Assembly: GCF_001697225.1 (NCBI RefSeq) | Contig: NZ_CP014671.1 | Location: 1-64,000, forward strand | Length of the DNA: 64,000 nucleotides | DNA from: Immundisolibacter cernigliae | GTDB taxonomy: Bacteria > Pseudomonadota > Gammaproteobacteria > Immundisolibacterales > Immundisolibacteraceae | Reading direction: 5' to 3' | Shown: one piece after another, positions 17,525 to 27,724 of the stretch | Position numbering within the stretch: the stretch's first letter is position 1 | Layout: each line of letters begins with the position of its first letter | Made by a program: the position numbers and the translations under genes | The notes under the pieces: model-generated | What the model was told of the DNA's origin: nothing | The model's database searches: none | The model's input: the letters and a program-made list of their open reading frames with translations, nothing else

Positions 17525-17574
17525 GGGACGGCTCTCGAAGACAGGTGGGGGAGGGGCGTTTCGGGCCGGACAGC

Positions 17575-18024
17575 TCAGGCCGGGCGGCGGCGCAGCATGC
17601 GCGTGGCCAGGTACTCCAGCACCGCATTGCCGGACTGATTCGTCACCCGGTTGCGGGTGGTGACCAGGCCGCGGTCGGGTTTGGAGGTCTCGCGCCGCTT
17701 GGCCAGGGAGACGTTCACTTCGATGGTGTCGCCCAGGTACACCGGGCCCTGCATCTTCAGTTCGGCACCCAGGAAGGCAATGGCGCTGCCGTGCAGGTGG
17801 CCGGTCTGGATCACCAGGCCCTCGGCATAGCTGAACACCAGCGCGCCGGGAGCGATGCGCCGCCCGAACGGCGTGTCGTTGGCAATGTACTCGGCGTCCA
17901 TGAACAGCGCCTCGTTCATGCCGACCAGGGTCACGAAGCTCAGGATGTCGAACTCGGTCACTGTGCGCCGACCGGTGGTGAGCGTCCAGTCGGCGTCGTA
18001 GTCTTCCCACCACTGAATGGCCAT
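17575..18024 (-). CDS. MaoC-like hot-dog-fold (de)hydratase
   Basis: A 149-residue protein of the MaoC/R-specific hydratase family. It contains the conserved entry segment FDILSFVTLVGMNEALFMDA, the PFGRRIAPGALVFSYAEGL segment, and KMQGPVYLGDTIEVNV, typical for a single hot-dog domain. Such enzymes hydrate enoyl-CoA thioesters or dehydrate hydroxyacyl-CoA. The ATG at 18022-18024 is used because the longer frame would run into the upstream hydratase gene. It lies 7 bp downstream of that gene. Confidence 0.8.
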   Translation of the reverse strand: MAIQWWEDYDADWTLTTGRRTVTEFDILSFVTLVGMNEALFMDAEYIANDTPFGRRIAPGALVFSYAEGLVIQTGHLHGSAIAFLGAELKMQGPVYLGDTIEVNVSLAKRRETSKPDRGLVTTRNRVTNQSGNAVLEYLATRMLRRRPA

Positions 18025-18031
18025 GGGCACC

Positions 18032-18811
18032 TCAGCGGCCGGTGAAGCGCGGCGCGCGCTTTTCCAGAAAGGCCTGCACGCCCTCGCTGTGGTCGTGCGA
18101 GGCATGCATCAGGCCCTGGCCGGCGGATTCGAGATCCATGAAGGCATCGAAGGGCATGCGCACGGCATCGCGCAGGGCATGCTTGGCAAAGGCCATGGCA
18201 AGCGTGGCGCCTTCCGCCAGCTCGGCGACCAGGCCGTTCACGGCATCGTCGAAGCCGGCCTTGGGCACCACTTCGGTGTAGATGCCAAGCTCCTGCGCCT
18301 GCGCGGCGGTCAGGGTCCTGGCGCGCAGCACGATGTCCTTGGCGCGCATCAGGCCCACATGCTGCGCCAGCAGCCACATGACGCCGGCGTCCGGAATCGC
18401 CCCGATCTTGCCGAAGGCGGTGACGAAACTCGCTTCCTCGGTGGCAATGACGAAATCGGCCGCCAGCGCCAGCGCCAGGCCCGCCCCGGCCACCGGGCCC
18501 TGCAGGGCGCACACCAGCGGCTTGTCGAGCATGATCAGCGCCCGCGACAGCGGCCGGATGCGCAGCGCAATGAGGTTGCGGATGGCCACCGGGTGGGTGT
18601 CCGTGAACAGGTCGCGCAGGTCGCCGCCGGCGCAGAACACCGGTCCCGCGCCGCGCAGCGCCACCACCCGCACGGCGCTGTCCAGGTTCACCGCCTCCAG
18701 GGTCTGGCGCAGCTCCTCGATCATGCGCCCGTTCATGGCGTTGCGGACCTGCGGGCGGTTCAGCGTGATCGTGGCGATGGCGCCGTCGACGGCGTAGGTG
18801 ATGGTTTCCAT
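18032..18811 (-). CDS. Enoyl-CoA hydratase/isomerase family protein
   Basis: A 259-residue crotonase-fold enzyme. The CoA-binding oxyanion-hole segments are CAGGDLRDLF near residue 64 and GPVAGAGLALALAADF near 108. The position usually occupied by the first catalytic glutamate is in the ASFVTAFGKIGAIPDAG stretch. It begins METITYAVDGA at the ATG at 18809-18811. Along with the second hydratase and the MaoC gene it indicates beta-oxidation-like processing of a CoA thioester in this operon. Paralogous to its upstream neighbour, but only moderately similar to it. Confidence 0.85.
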   Translation of the reverse strand: METITYAVDGAIATITLNRPQVRNAMNGRMIEELRQTLEAVNLDSAVRVVALRGAGPVFCAGGDLRDLFTDTHPVAIRNLIALRIRPLSRALIMLDKPLVCALQGPVAGAGLALALAADFVIATEEASFVTAFGKIGAIPDAGVMWLLAQHVGLMRAKDIVLRARTLTAAQAQELGIYTEVVPKAGFDDAVNGLVAELAEGATLAMAFAKHALRDAVRMPFDAFMDLESAGQGLMHASHDHSEGVQAFLEKRAPRFTGR

Positions 18812-18843
18812 GGTGCTCTCGAGCGGGCAGGGGTGGCGCAGGC

Positions 18844-19635
18844 TTATTGGAACTTGGGCTTTTCCTTGGCGAAGAAGGCGCGCAGCGCCTCGCGGTGATC
18901 GGCGCTGGCAAAGGTCAGCCCTTCCATGGCCAGCGAGGCGGTCAGCACCTGCTCGACGACCTGACCGACGAACAGGTTCACCGAGCGCTTGGTCAGCTGG
19001 ATCGCCAGCTGCGGTCCGCTGGCCAGCTTGCGGGCAAAGGCGTAGGCGCGGTCCTGCAGTTCCGCCGCCGGTACGGCGTGATTGACCAGCCCGATCGAAG
19101 CGGCCTGGGTACCGGTCATGGCATCGCCGGTCATCAGGAATTCCTTGGCTCGGTTGGGGCCGATCAGCAGCGGCCAGATGATGGCGCCGCCGTCGCCGGC
19201 CACCACACCGATCGACACATGCGGGTCGGCGATCTTGGCCGTCTCGTCCATGAAACTTACGTCCGCGAACAGGCCGATGGTGGCACCAAGGCCCATGGCG
19301 TGGCCGTTGATCATCGACACGATCGGTTGCGGCGTGTTGGTCATGGTCTTGACGATGTCCAGGCCCTCCTTGAGCACCACCGCGTAGCGTTCGCCCTTGC
19401 CCTCGATGCTCTCGATCCATTTCAGGTCACCGCCGGCACAGAAGGCCTTACCGTCCGGGTCGCCGGTCAGCACCACCACGCGCGTGTCGGTGTCCAGCGC
19501 CACCTCCAGAAATACCCGCGCCAGCTCGGCGTGCATGTCGGCGTCGACCGCATTGCGCGCGGTCGGGTTCGACAGCTCGATGGTCAGGATGCTGCCGTCG
19601 CGCTGGAACTTCAGGCGCTGGTAACCCTGGTACAT
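18844..19635 (-). CDS. Enoyl-CoA hydratase/isomerase family protein, first gene of the catabolic operon
   Basis: A 263-residue crotonase-fold protein starting MYQGYQRLKFQRDG at the ATG at 19633-19635, which has an excellent AGGAGG site. Oxyanion-hole motifs are FCAGGDLKWIES near residue 65 and GHAMGLGATIGLFADV near 110; the active-site region is KIADPHVSIGVVAGDGG. It heads the eight-gene minus-strand operon ending at 11289. Its promoter must lie in 19636-20053, but I see no clear -35/-10 or -24/-12 element there. Confidence 0.87.
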   Translation of the reverse strand: MYQGYQRLKFQRDGSILTIELSNPTARNAVDADMHAELARVFLEVALDTDTRVVVLTGDPDGKAFCAGGDLKWIESIEGKGERYAVVLKEGLDIVKTMTNTPQPIVSMINGHAMGLGATIGLFADVSFMDETAKIADPHVSIGVVAGDGGAIIWPLLIGPNRAKEFLMTGDAMTGTQAASIGLVNHAVPAAELQDRAYAFARKLASGPQLAIQLTKRSVNLFVGQVVEQVLTASLAMEGLTFASADHREALRAFFAKEKPKFQ

Positions 19636-19911
19636 GTTTTCCTCCTGATGCTGAATAGTTTGTTTTGAGGCCGAAACCGAAGCGCAAGGATAACGCACGG
19701 CGCGCCGGCCCAGCCGCCGTTTGGGATGGGTGTAATTGGCATCGGGAGACAACCGCCTGGACGGGCGGGTTGTAAAGACGGGCCAGGCGCAGGACCGGGG
19801 CGCAGAGCGGATTTTTCGGCGGGGTTCACTGCTGACCGGCGGGCCGAGATGCGTGTGAAAAGCCAACGCGCCGCGCAGCCGCGCCCCTGGGGAGGTGTTG
19901 TAATGAATTCA

Positions 19912-20042
19912 TCGTGGATTCTGGGCGCCCGCCACCGGGGAAATCCTTGTAGGAGCGCAGCTTCGCTGCGCGATATCGCCCGGCAAAGCCGGGCTCCTAC
20001 AGGGCGACGATCGCCCGGCAAAGCCGGGCTCCTACAGTACAG
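19912..20042 (+). repeat. REP-like element, family B (TGTAGGAGC type)
   Basis: The element has TTGTAGGAGCGCAGCTTCGC and GCCCGGCAAAGCCGGGCTCC, with the second arm repeated, and a leader beginning around ATTCATCGTGGATT. A closely related element, leader included, is at 38706-38812. It lies in the 418-bp gap between iscX (upstream on the minus strand, ending at 20054) and the catabolic operon start. The rest of that gap (19636-19911) holds no recognisable gene. Confidence 0.85.
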
Positions 20043-20053
20043 CCGGCGGCCGA

Positions 20054-20248
20054 TCAGTCCCGCTCGGCGATCCAGGCCTGCTGCAGGGCTTCCAGAATCC
20101 GCTCGCCGCAGCGCTCGGGGGCGTCGTCGAAGCCGGGTAGCGCCAGCACCCAGGCGCGCAGGTCCGTGAACCGCACGGTGGCGGGGTCGACCTGCGGATA
20201 AAGCTCGGCGAGCGCCTCGGCCAGTGCCTGGCTGTCGGTCCACTTCAT
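20054..20248 (-). CDS. iscX: IscX, small acidic Fe-S assembly protein
   Basis: A 64-residue protein starting MKWTDSQALAEALAELYP, with the IscX core VDPATVRFTDLRAWVLALPGF. IscX binds IscS and iron and modulates cluster synthesis. It is the last gene of the isc operon and overlaps the end of fdx by 4 bp (ATGA), the canonical position. Confidence 0.93.
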   Translation of the reverse strand: MKWTDSQALAEALAELYPQVDPATVRFTDLRAWVLALPGFDDAPERCGERILEALQQAWIAERD

Positions 20249-20583
20249 GTGGCTTCGCGGGCGTAGTTGAGGGTGTAGCGGGGGATTTCGACAGTCAGAT
20301 CGGCACCGGCGATGCGCACCTGGCAGGACAGGCGCGAGTGCGCTTCCAGGCCCCAGGCCTTGCCGAGCTGGTCTTCCTCGTCGTCGCTGGCGGCGCGCAG
20401 CGAAGCGAAACCCTGGCGCACGATGACGTGACAGGTGGTGCACACGCAGGCCTTGGCGCAGGCGTGGTCGATGGCCACGCCGTGCGCCGCCAGGGCATCG
20501 CACAGATGGCTGCCGGCGCTGGCTTCGAAGCGCGCACCCTGCGGGCACAGCTCCGGGTGCGGCAGGACGGTGACGGTCGGCAT
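20245..20583 (-). CDS. fdx: ISC-type adrenodoxin-like [2Fe-2S] ferredoxin
   Basis: A 112-residue ferredoxin of the isc group. Cluster ligands are in CAKACVCTTCHV near residues 42-53, plus a later Cys in RLSCQV. It supplies electrons for sulfur reduction during cluster assembly on IscU. It overlaps hscA by one base at its start and iscX at its end, so translation is coupled along the operon. Confidence 0.93.
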   Translation of the reverse strand: MPTVTVLPHPELCPQGARFEASAGSHLCDALAAHGVAIDHACAKACVCTTCHVIVRQGFASLRAASDDEEDQLGKAWGLEAHSRLSCQVRIAGADLTVEIPRYTLNYAREAT

Positions 20584-22439
20584 CAGGGAAGCGCCGCCAG
20601 GTGCTGGCCGGTCAGGGCGGTGTGCACGGCGACGTCCATGCGGCGGGCGGCGAACTCGGCGGTGACGGCGTCGAGCCCATCCATGGCGACGCGGATGGGC
20701 TCGATCCGGCCCTCGCCCAGCGCCGTGCGCAGGGCGTCCATGGCGCTGAGGATGGCGCCGCGTTCGACCGCGTTGAGCAGCCGCTCACCGTCGGCTTCGA
20801 GCGCGCTGGCGGTAGCCAGCATGATCCGTTCGCTTTCCACCGTCAGCTCGCGCAGGCGCCGCTCGTCGGCATCGTCCAGCAGATGCGCCCTGGCATCGGC
20901 CAGCATGGCGGCGATGGTCGGCTCGTCGAGGCCGTAGGCCGGCTTCACGCTGACTTCGGCGGCCACGCCGCTGGTCTGTTCGAGGGCGGCGACGCGCAGC
21001 AGGCCGTCGGCATCGACCTGGAAGGTGACGCGCACCCGCGCCAGACCGGCCGGCATGGGCGGGATGCCGCGCAGCTCGAAGCGGGCCAGAGCGCGGCACT
21101 GGTCGGCCCGCTCGCGCTCGCCCTGCAGCACCTGGATGGCGATGGCAGTCTGGCCATCCTTGAAGGTCGTGAAGTCCTGCGCGCGGGCCACCGGCAGCGT
21201 GCTGTTGCGGGGGACGATCTTCTCGGTCAGGCCGCCCAGGGTCTCGATACCCAGCGACAGCGGGATCACGTCCAGCAGCAGCCAATCGTCACTGCGGTTA
21301 CCGGCCAGCGCATCGGCCTGCAGGGCGGCGCCGATGGCCACCACGGCGTCCGGGTCCAGATCCGTCAGCGGCGGGCGGCCGAAAAACTGCCCCACCGCGG
21401 CACGGATGGCCGGCATGCGCGTGGCGCCGCCGACCAGCACCACGCCGGTCACCTCATCCACCGTAACGCCGGAATCGCGCAGCGCCCGCCGCACCGGCGG
21501 CAGGGTGCGGGCGACCAGATCGGCTGTCAGCGCCTCGAACTGGCTGCGACTGAGCGTGAGGTCCAGTACCTGCCCGCCGGGCAGGCTGTGTATGACGGCA
21601 ACCTCCGCGCGTTCGCTGAGCGCCTCCTTGGCCGCCCGGGCGAGGCCCAGCAGCGTCTGGCGCTGGCAGGACGTCGGCGCGTCCAGGAGCGCCCGGGCCG
21701 CCATCCAGTCGGCGAGGACATGGTCGAAATCATCGCCGCCGAGCGCGGCGTCGCCATTGACGGCCAGCACCTCGAACACCCCGCCGGTCAGGCGCAGCAC
21801 GGAAATGTCGAAGGTGCCGCCACCCAGATCGTAGACCGCGTACACGCCCTCGGCGGCCTGATCCAGGCCGTAGGCCAGCGCGGCAGCGGTCGGTTCGGCC
21901 AGCAGGCGCAGCACCTCGATGCCGGCCAGGCGCGCGGCGTCCTTGGTGGCCTGGCGCTGCGCCTCGTCGAAATAGGCCGGCACGGTGATGACCGCGCCGA
22001 CCAGCTCGCCGCCCAGGGCGGCCTCGGCGCGCTGGCGCAGGCTGCGCAGGATGTGTGCCGACACCTCGACCGGGCTCTTGACGCCGCCGGCGGTAGCGAT
22101 TTGCACCATGCCCGGGGCATCCAGCAGCCGATACGAGGGCCGGATGGCGACGTCACGCAGGCCGCGCCCCATCAGACGCTTGACCGAGGCGATGGTGTTG
22201 GCCGGATCGTCCGCCAGGGCGGCGCGCGCCGCGGCGCCGACGCTGATCGCGCCATCGGCGTGGTAGCGCACCACCGACGGCAGCAGGCGCGTGCCGTCGG
22301 CGTCCGCCAGTACGGTCGGCAGGCCGTCGCGCACCGTGGCCACCAGCGAGTGAGTGGTGCCCAGGTCGATGCCCACCGCCAGGCGATGCTGATGCGGGGC
22401 GGTGCTCTGGCCGGGCTCGGCAATCTGCAGCAGGGCCAT
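20583..22439 (-). CDS. hscA: HscA, Hsp70-type chaperone for Fe-S cluster transfer
   Basis: A 618-residue Hsp70 paralogue, the usual length for HscA. It opens its ATPase domain with [15 protein letters not shown], has the [12 protein letters not shown] phosphate-2 motif near residue 215 and the [14 protein letters not shown] adenosine motif near 350. The substrate-binding domain follows from about 390. HscA recognises a LPPVK motif on IscU and, with HscB, drives cluster release from it. The IscU encoded here has such a motif ([11 protein letters not shown]), consistent with a working pair. Confidence 0.94.
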   Translation of the reverse strand: MALLQIAEPGQSTAPHQHRLAVGIDLGTTHSLVATVRDGLPTVLADADGTRLLPSVVRYHADGAISVGAAARAALADDPANTIASVKRLMGRGLRDVAIRPSYRLLDAPGMVQIATAGGVKSPVEVSAHILRSLRQRAEAALGGELVGAVITVPAYFDEAQRQATKDAARLAGIEVLRLLAEPTAAALAYGLDQAAEGVYAVYDLGGGTFDISVLRLTGGVFEVLAVNGDAALGGDDFDHVLADWMAARALLDAPTSCQRQTLLGLARAAKEALSERAEVAVIHSLPGGQVLDLTLSRSQFEALTADLVARTLPPVRRALRDSGVTVDEVTGVVLVGGATRMPAIRAAVGQFFGRPPLTDLDPDAVVAIGAALQADALAGNRSDDWLLLDVIPLSLGIETLGGLTEKIVPRNSTLPVARAQDFTTFKDGQTAIAIQVLQGERERADQCRALARFELRGIPPMPAGLARVRVTFQVDADGLLRVAALEQTSGVAAEVSVKPAYGLDEPTIAAMLADARAHLLDDADERRLRELTVESERIMLATASALEADGERLLNAVERGAILSAMDALRTALGEGRIEPIRVAMDGLDAVTAEFAARRMDVAVHTALTGQHLAALP

Positions 22440-22954
22440 CAGACGTGTACCTCCTCGTCGGCCTCGACCACGGCGTCGAGCAGCCGGCGCAGGAAGCCGA
22501 ATTCGAGCAGGCAGGCACTGGCCGTGTCGGGGCTGACGGCGTCGAGCGCGGCGGCCAGCCGAGCCTCGCAGGCATGAAGCTGCGCCCGCAGTTCGGCGCC
22601 CAGGCGCTGCAGGGCCTCGCTGTCGCCCCTGTCGCGGGCGCTGTCGAGCGTTTCGTGCCAGGTCATTTGCTGCATCAGCAGGGCCGGTGACGGGCGCGCC
22701 TGGCTGGCGTCCACGCCACGCAGCGCAAGCAGGTGGGCAGCGCGCCGCGCGGGGTCCTTGAGGATGCGATAGGCCTCGTTGATGGCCGTGGCGGCACTGA
22801 GCGCCTGCTCCTGCGCGGCGGCGGCGCCCTGCACATGGCGGTCCGGGTGGGCGTGCCGGGCGCGCTCGCGGTAGGCGGCGTCGAGCTGCTCGCGGTCCAG
22901 CGCAAAGCGTTGCGGCAGGCCGAGCAGGGCATAGAAATCGACGGCGGCGCTCAT
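22439..22954 (-). CDS. hscB: HscB, J-domain co-chaperone
   Basis: A 171-residue J-protein. The N-terminal J domain has [12 protein letters not shown] and the HPD motif (AHPDRHVQ) needed to trigger HscA ATPase. The C-terminal three-helix domain, which binds IscU, fills the second half. The start is the ATG at 22952-22954 (MSAAVDFYA). It overlaps hscA by one base. Confidence 0.93.
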   Translation of the reverse strand: MSAAVDFYALLGLPQRFALDREQLDAAYRERARHAHPDRHVQGAAAAQEQALSAATAINEAYRILKDPARRAAHLLALRGVDASQARPSPALLMQQMTWHETLDSARDRGDSEALQRLGAELRAQLHACEARLAAALDAVSPDTASACLLEFGFLRRLLDAVVEADEEVHV

Positions 22955-22959
22955 GGCGA

Positions 22960-23283
22960 TCAGGCGCTGAAGCTCTCGCCGCAGCCGCACTCGCCGCGGG
23001 CGTTGGGATTGTTGAACTTGAAGCCTTCGTTCAAGCCCTCGCGCACGAAGTCCAGCTGCGTGCCGTCGACATGGATCAGGCTGCCGGGGTCCACCAGTAC
23101 GGTCACGCCGCCGCTGTGGAAGCTGAGGTCGTCCGGACTGGCCTGGTCGGCGAATTCGAGCACGTAGGACAGGCCCGAGCAGCCACTGGTGCGCACGCCA
23201 AGACGCAGGCCGACGCCGCGGCCGCGGTTGGCCAGGGCCTTGCTGACGTGGCGGGCGGCGGCTTCGGTGAGGGTGACGGCCAT
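22960..23283 (-). CDS. iscA: IscA, A-type Fe-S carrier
   Basis: A 107-residue A-type carrier with the three invariant cysteines, one in TSGCSGLSY and two in ECGCGESF near the C-terminus. It can hold iron or a cluster and deliver it to apoproteins. The core is IscA-like ([16 protein letters not shown]). It lies 12 bp downstream of erpA and 5 bp upstream of hscB, the normal isc position. Confidence 0.92.
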   Translation of the reverse strand: MAVTLTEAAARHVSKALANRGRGVGLRLGVRTSGCSGLSYVLEFADQASPDDLSFHSGGVTVLVDPGSLIHVDGTQLDFVREGLNEGFKFNNPNARGECGCGESFSA

Positions 23284-23295
23284 GGCGGGGTGCTC

Positions 23296-23637
23296 CTAGA
23301 CGGTGAAGGAACTGCCGCAGCCGCAGGTTCTGGCGGCGTTCGGATTCTTGATGACGAAGCGGGCGCCGGACAGGTCTTCCTGGTAGTCGATTTCGGCGCC
23401 GGACAGGTACTGGAAGCTCATCGCGTCCACCAGCAGGGTGACGCCGTCGCGCTCGACCGCGGTGTCGTCGTCGGCCGCCAGCTCGTCGAACGAGAATCCG
23501 TACTGGAAGCCCGAGCAGCCGCCGCCGGACACGAACACGCGCAGCTTCAGCGCCGGATTGCCTTCCTCATCCAGCAGCGTGCGCACCTTGTCGGCGGCGG
23601 CGGACGTGAACAACAGGGGTGATGCAAGGTCGTTCAT
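23296..23637 (-). CDS. erpA: ErpA-type A-type carrier inside the isc operon
   Basis: A 113-residue A-type carrier. Its sequence ([36 protein letters not shown]) matches ErpA rather than IscA, and it has the three conserved cysteines. In many gammaproteobacteria erpA is unlinked from isc; here it is inserted between iscU and iscA, giving the operon two distinct A-type carriers. The ATG at 23635-23637 is used, with GGAGA upstream. Confidence 0.88.
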   Translation of the reverse strand: MNDLASPLLFTSAAADKVRTLLDEEGNPALKLRVFVSGGGCSGFQYGFSFDELAADDDTAVERDGVTLLVDAMSFQYLSGAEIDYQEDLSGARFVIKNPNAARTCGCGSSFTV

Positions 23638-23648
23638 GGCGGTCTCCT

Positions 23649-24038
23649 TCAGGCAGGGGCGCCCTGTTTCTGGCGCAGGTCGTCGATGGCGGCGCGGATC
23701 GCATCCTCGGCCAGCACCGAGCAATGCAGCTTCACCGGCGGCAGCGCCAGTTCCTCGGCGATGGCGGTGTTCTGGATTTCGAGCGCCTGGTCGAGCGTGC
23801 GGCCCTTGAGCCACTCGGTGACCAGTGAGCTGGACGCAATGGCGCTGCCGCAGCCGTAGGTCTTGAAGCGGGCGTCCTCGATGACGCCGTCCGCGCCGAC
23901 GCGGATTTGCAGGCGCATCACATCGCCGCAGGCCGGCGCGCCGACCATGCCGGTGCCGACCTGTGGATCGGCCACGTCCAGGCTGCCGACGTTGCGCGGG
24001 TTTTCGTAGTGGTCGAGCACGCGATCGCTGTACGCCAT
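23649..24038 (-). CDS. iscU: IscU, Fe-S cluster scaffold
   Basis: A 129-residue scaffold starting [18 protein letters not shown]. The three cluster cysteines are in [20 protein letters not shown] and [10 protein letters not shown], and the HscA-recognition motif LPPVK is present. This is the housekeeping single-domain type, not the three-domain NifU. In a window with nearly all other nif genes, this operon is the only cluster-synthesis scaffold seen. Confidence 0.95.
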   Translation of the reverse strand: MAYSDRVLDHYENPRNVGSLDVADPQVGTGMVGAPACGDVMRLQIRVGADGVIEDARFKTYGCGSAIASSSLVTEWLKGRTLDQALEIQNTAIAEELALPPVKLHCSVLAEDAIRAAIDDLRQKQGAPA

Positions 24039-24065
24039 GGGGAATCTCCGGTCAGGGGTTGAAGG

Positions 24066-25277
24066 TCAATGCGTGGCCCACTCGACGCTGGCCAGGTCGA
24101 CGCCCTGCTGGTGCATGTCCCACAGTGGCGACAGCTCGCGCAGGCGACCGACCTGGCTGGCCAGTTCACTGATGGCGAAATCGACTTCGGCTTCGGTCGT
24201 GAAGCGGCCCAGGCTGAAGCGGATCGAGCTGTGCGCCAGCTCGTCCGGCAGTCCCAGCGCGCGCAGCACGTAGGACGGTTCGAGACTGGCCGAGGTGCAG
24301 GCCGAGCCGCTGGACACGGCGATGTCCTTGATGGCCATCATCAGCGACTCGCCCTCCACGAAGGCGAACGAGAGGTTCAGGTTGTGCGGCACCCGCTGCA
24401 CGGCGTCGCCGTTCAGGTGTACTTCGTCGAGGGCCATCAGGCCGTCTTTCAGACGCTGGTGCAGGGCCGCGATGCGGGCGTTGTCGTCGGCCATTTCAAG
24501 GCGCGCCAGGCGGAAGGCCTCGCCCATGCCGACGATCTGGTGTGTCGGCAGCGTGCCGGAGCGCATGCCCCGTTCGTGGCCGCCGCCGTGCATCTGCGCT
24601 TCCAGGCGAACGCGCGGCTGGCGGCGCACGTACAGCGCGCCGATGCCCTTGGGGCCATAGGTCTTGTGGGCGGAAAACGCCATCAGGTCGACCGGCAGGG
24701 TGGACAGATCGATCGCCACCTTGCCGGTGGCCTGCGCCGCGTCGACATGAAACAGCACGCCCCGCTCGCGGCACAGCGCGCCCAGCGTAGCGATGTCCTG
24801 CACCACGCCGATCTCGTTGTTGACCAGCATCACCGACGCCAGCACGGTGTCCGGGCGCAGCGCGGCGGCGAAGCGGTCCGGGTCCAGCAGGCCGTTGGCG
24901 TCCGGCGACAGGTACGTCACCTCGAAGCCCTGGCGCTCGAGCGCCCGCATGCTGTCGAGCACCGCCTTGTGCTCGGTGGTCACCGTCACCAGGTGCCGGC
25001 CGCGGTCCTGATAGAACTGCGCGGCGCCCTTGATGGCCAGGTTGTCGGACTCGGTGGCGCCGGAGGTCCAGACGATCTCGCGCGGCTCGCAGCCGACCAG
25101 CGCCGCCACTTCGGCGCGCGCCTCGACCACGGCTTCCTCGGCCACCCACCCAATACGGTGCGAGCGGCTGGCCGGGTTGCCGAAATGCTGTTCAAGATAG
25201 GGCAGCATCCGGGCCACCACCCGCGGGTCGACCGGTGTGGTGGCGGCGTAGTCCAGATAAACCGGAAGTTCGAGCAT
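24066..25277 (-). CDS. iscS: IscS, cysteine desulfurase
   Basis: A 403-residue PLP enzyme that takes sulfur from cysteine for cluster assembly. The PLP lysine is in [14 protein letters not shown], and the mobile catalytic Cys in [13 protein letters not shown]. The C-terminus is IscS-like ([16 protein letters not shown]). I place the start at [15 protein letters not shown] because the GGCGG ribosome site is adjacent to an alternative Met three codons upstream. It is the first gene of the operon, with no iscR before it. The upstream sequence carries a sigma-54 promoter and a NifA site, described separately. Confidence 0.94.
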   Translation of the reverse strand: MLELPVYLDYAATTPVDPRVVARMLPYLEQHFGNPASRSHRIGWVAEEAVVEARAEVAALVGCEPREIVWTSGATESDNLAIKGAAQFYQDRGRHLVTVTTEHKAVLDSMRALERQGFEVTYLSPDANGLLDPDRFAAALRPDTVLASVMLVNNEIGVVQDIATLGALCRERGVLFHVDAAQATGKVAIDLSTLPVDLMAFSAHKTYGPKGIGALYVRRQPRVRLEAQMHGGGHERGMRSGTLPTHQIVGMGEAFRLARLEMADDNARIAALHQRLKDGLMALDEVHLNGDAVQRVPHNLNLSFAFVEGESLMMAIKDIAVSSGSACTSASLEPSYVLRALGLPDELAHSSIRFSLGRFTTEAEVDFAISELASQVGRLRELSPLWDMHQQGVDLASVEWATH

Positions 25278-25341
25278 GGTGTGCATCCGCCTTGAGTTCG
25301 GCCGCCACAGGACGGCTGGGCCGGGGTTCTGGCAGGGCTAA

Positions 25342-25357
25342 CGCAAGCCGTGTGCCA
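25342..25357 (-). promoter_or_regulatory. Sigma-54 (-24/-12) promoter of the isc operon
   Basis: On the minus strand the sequence is TGGCACACGGCTTGCG, matching TGGCACG-N4-TTGC with exact GG-N10-GC spacing. The predicted transcript start is near 25331, about 54 nt before the iscS ATG. It makes the isc operon dependent on RpoN and an activator, most likely NifA. Confidence 0.8.
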
Positions 25358-25441
25358 GCCTCTGGCAGGCGAGCCAAGTAGCTGAATATGAAGCGATCAC
25401 CAACGCCGGGGCTGCGGTACGCGTGCGCCGTCTGTCGGCTT

Positions 25442-25457
25442 TGTCGCGTTGGCTACA
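25442..25457. promoter_or_regulatory. NifA upstream activator site shared by isc and nifA promoters
   Basis: TGTCGCGTTGGCTACA is an exact TGT-N10-ACA. Its centre is about 94 bp from the -24 GG of the isc promoter on one side and about 96 bp from that of the nifA promoter on the other. It is the only exact match I found in the 25278-25626 interval, which contains no gene. Confidence 0.75.
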
Positions 25458-25543
25458 GGTCATGTGCGGGCTGTCTGGCCGGGGTCCCGGGTGGATTGCC
25501 TTGCGCCTGCCGTCGATGCGCGGTGGCGGCGGTTTCCCGCGGC

Positions 25544-25559
25544 TGGCACCCGTATTGCA
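25544..25559 (+). promoter_or_regulatory. Sigma-54 promoter of nifA
   Basis: TGGCACCCGTATTGCA matches the -24/-12 consensus with GG-N10-GC spacing. The predicted transcript start is near 25570, about 57 nt before the nifA ATG. With the upstream NifA site it suggests that nifA activates itself. Confidence 0.8.
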
Positions 25560-25626
25560 TGCTTTGAACTGGTGACAACGCCCGCGCCCTGGCGGGTGGA
25601 TACCCACTTCCTGCCGAGGTATGCCC

Positions 25627-27267
<1,641 letters not shown>

Positions 27268-27287
27268 AGTCTGCCGGCGGGTGCTTC

Positions 27288-27492
27288 CCTGTGGGAGCAC
27301 CCCCCTCTCCTGTGGGAGCGGCGCCCCGCCGCGAATCGCAAGCACGATCGCTATGCCCCAAAGATTCGGCCCGAGGCGGGCCTCCCACGGGTTTTCCTGT
27401 GGGAGCGCTGCCCTGTGGGAGCGGCGCCCCCGCCGCGAATCCAAAACGCGATCGTTGCGCCCGACGATTTGGCCCGAGGTTGGGCCTCCCAC
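27288..27492 (+). repeat. Two copies of family C palindromic repeat downstream of nifA
   Basis: Two adjacent copies (about 27288-27390 and 27403-27492) each have a GTGGGAGCGGCGCC arm and a converging GGCCCGAGG-GGGCCTCCCAC arm. They occupy the 5' half of the 457-bp nifA-nifB gap. The other half holds the nifB promoter elements. Confidence 0.85.
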
Positions 27493-27546
27493 AGTGCGAT
27501 GCAGCGCGTCGCGTTTGTCGTACCCCTATCGGGTGAACGCCCGGAT

Positions 27547-27562
27547 TGTCGCGTCTGCGACA
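27547..27562. promoter_or_regulatory. NifA upstream activator site of nifB
   Basis: TGTCGCGTCTGCGACA is an exact TGT-N10-ACA and is itself palindromic (TGTCGC/GCGACA). It lies 57 bp upstream of the -24 element. Confidence 0.85.
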
Positions 27563-27590
27563 TCCGCCAATTCTCAATAAATACACGCCA

Positions 27591-27603
27591 TATCAGACTG
27601 TTG
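27591..27603 (+). promoter_or_regulatory. Candidate IHF site of the nifB promoter
   Basis: TATCAGACTGTTG fits the IHF consensus WATCAR-N4-TTR exactly. It lies between the NifA site and the sigma-54 promoter in the most AT-rich part of the region, where IHF bends DNA in nif promoters. Confidence 0.6.
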
Positions 27604-27619
27604 CGCTTTCATTAGCCGC

Positions 27620-27635
27620 TGGCACGGCGGTTGCG
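27620..27635 (+). promoter_or_regulatory. Sigma-54 promoter of the nifB operon
   Basis: TGGCACGGCGGTTGCG is a perfect TGGCACG-N4-TTGC match. The predicted start is near 27646, 79 nt before the nifB ATG. It likely drives the co-directional run nifB to the SIR2-like gene (ends 35315), as most gene gaps are small. Confidence 0.9.
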
Positions 27636-27724
27636 AAAGGTGTGCTGACTTCCCCCACGCGATCGCACCGTAGCGCTCGCGGCCCGGAGACACCGGGCCA
27701 CAGTCAACGCACACAGGAGGCGCC

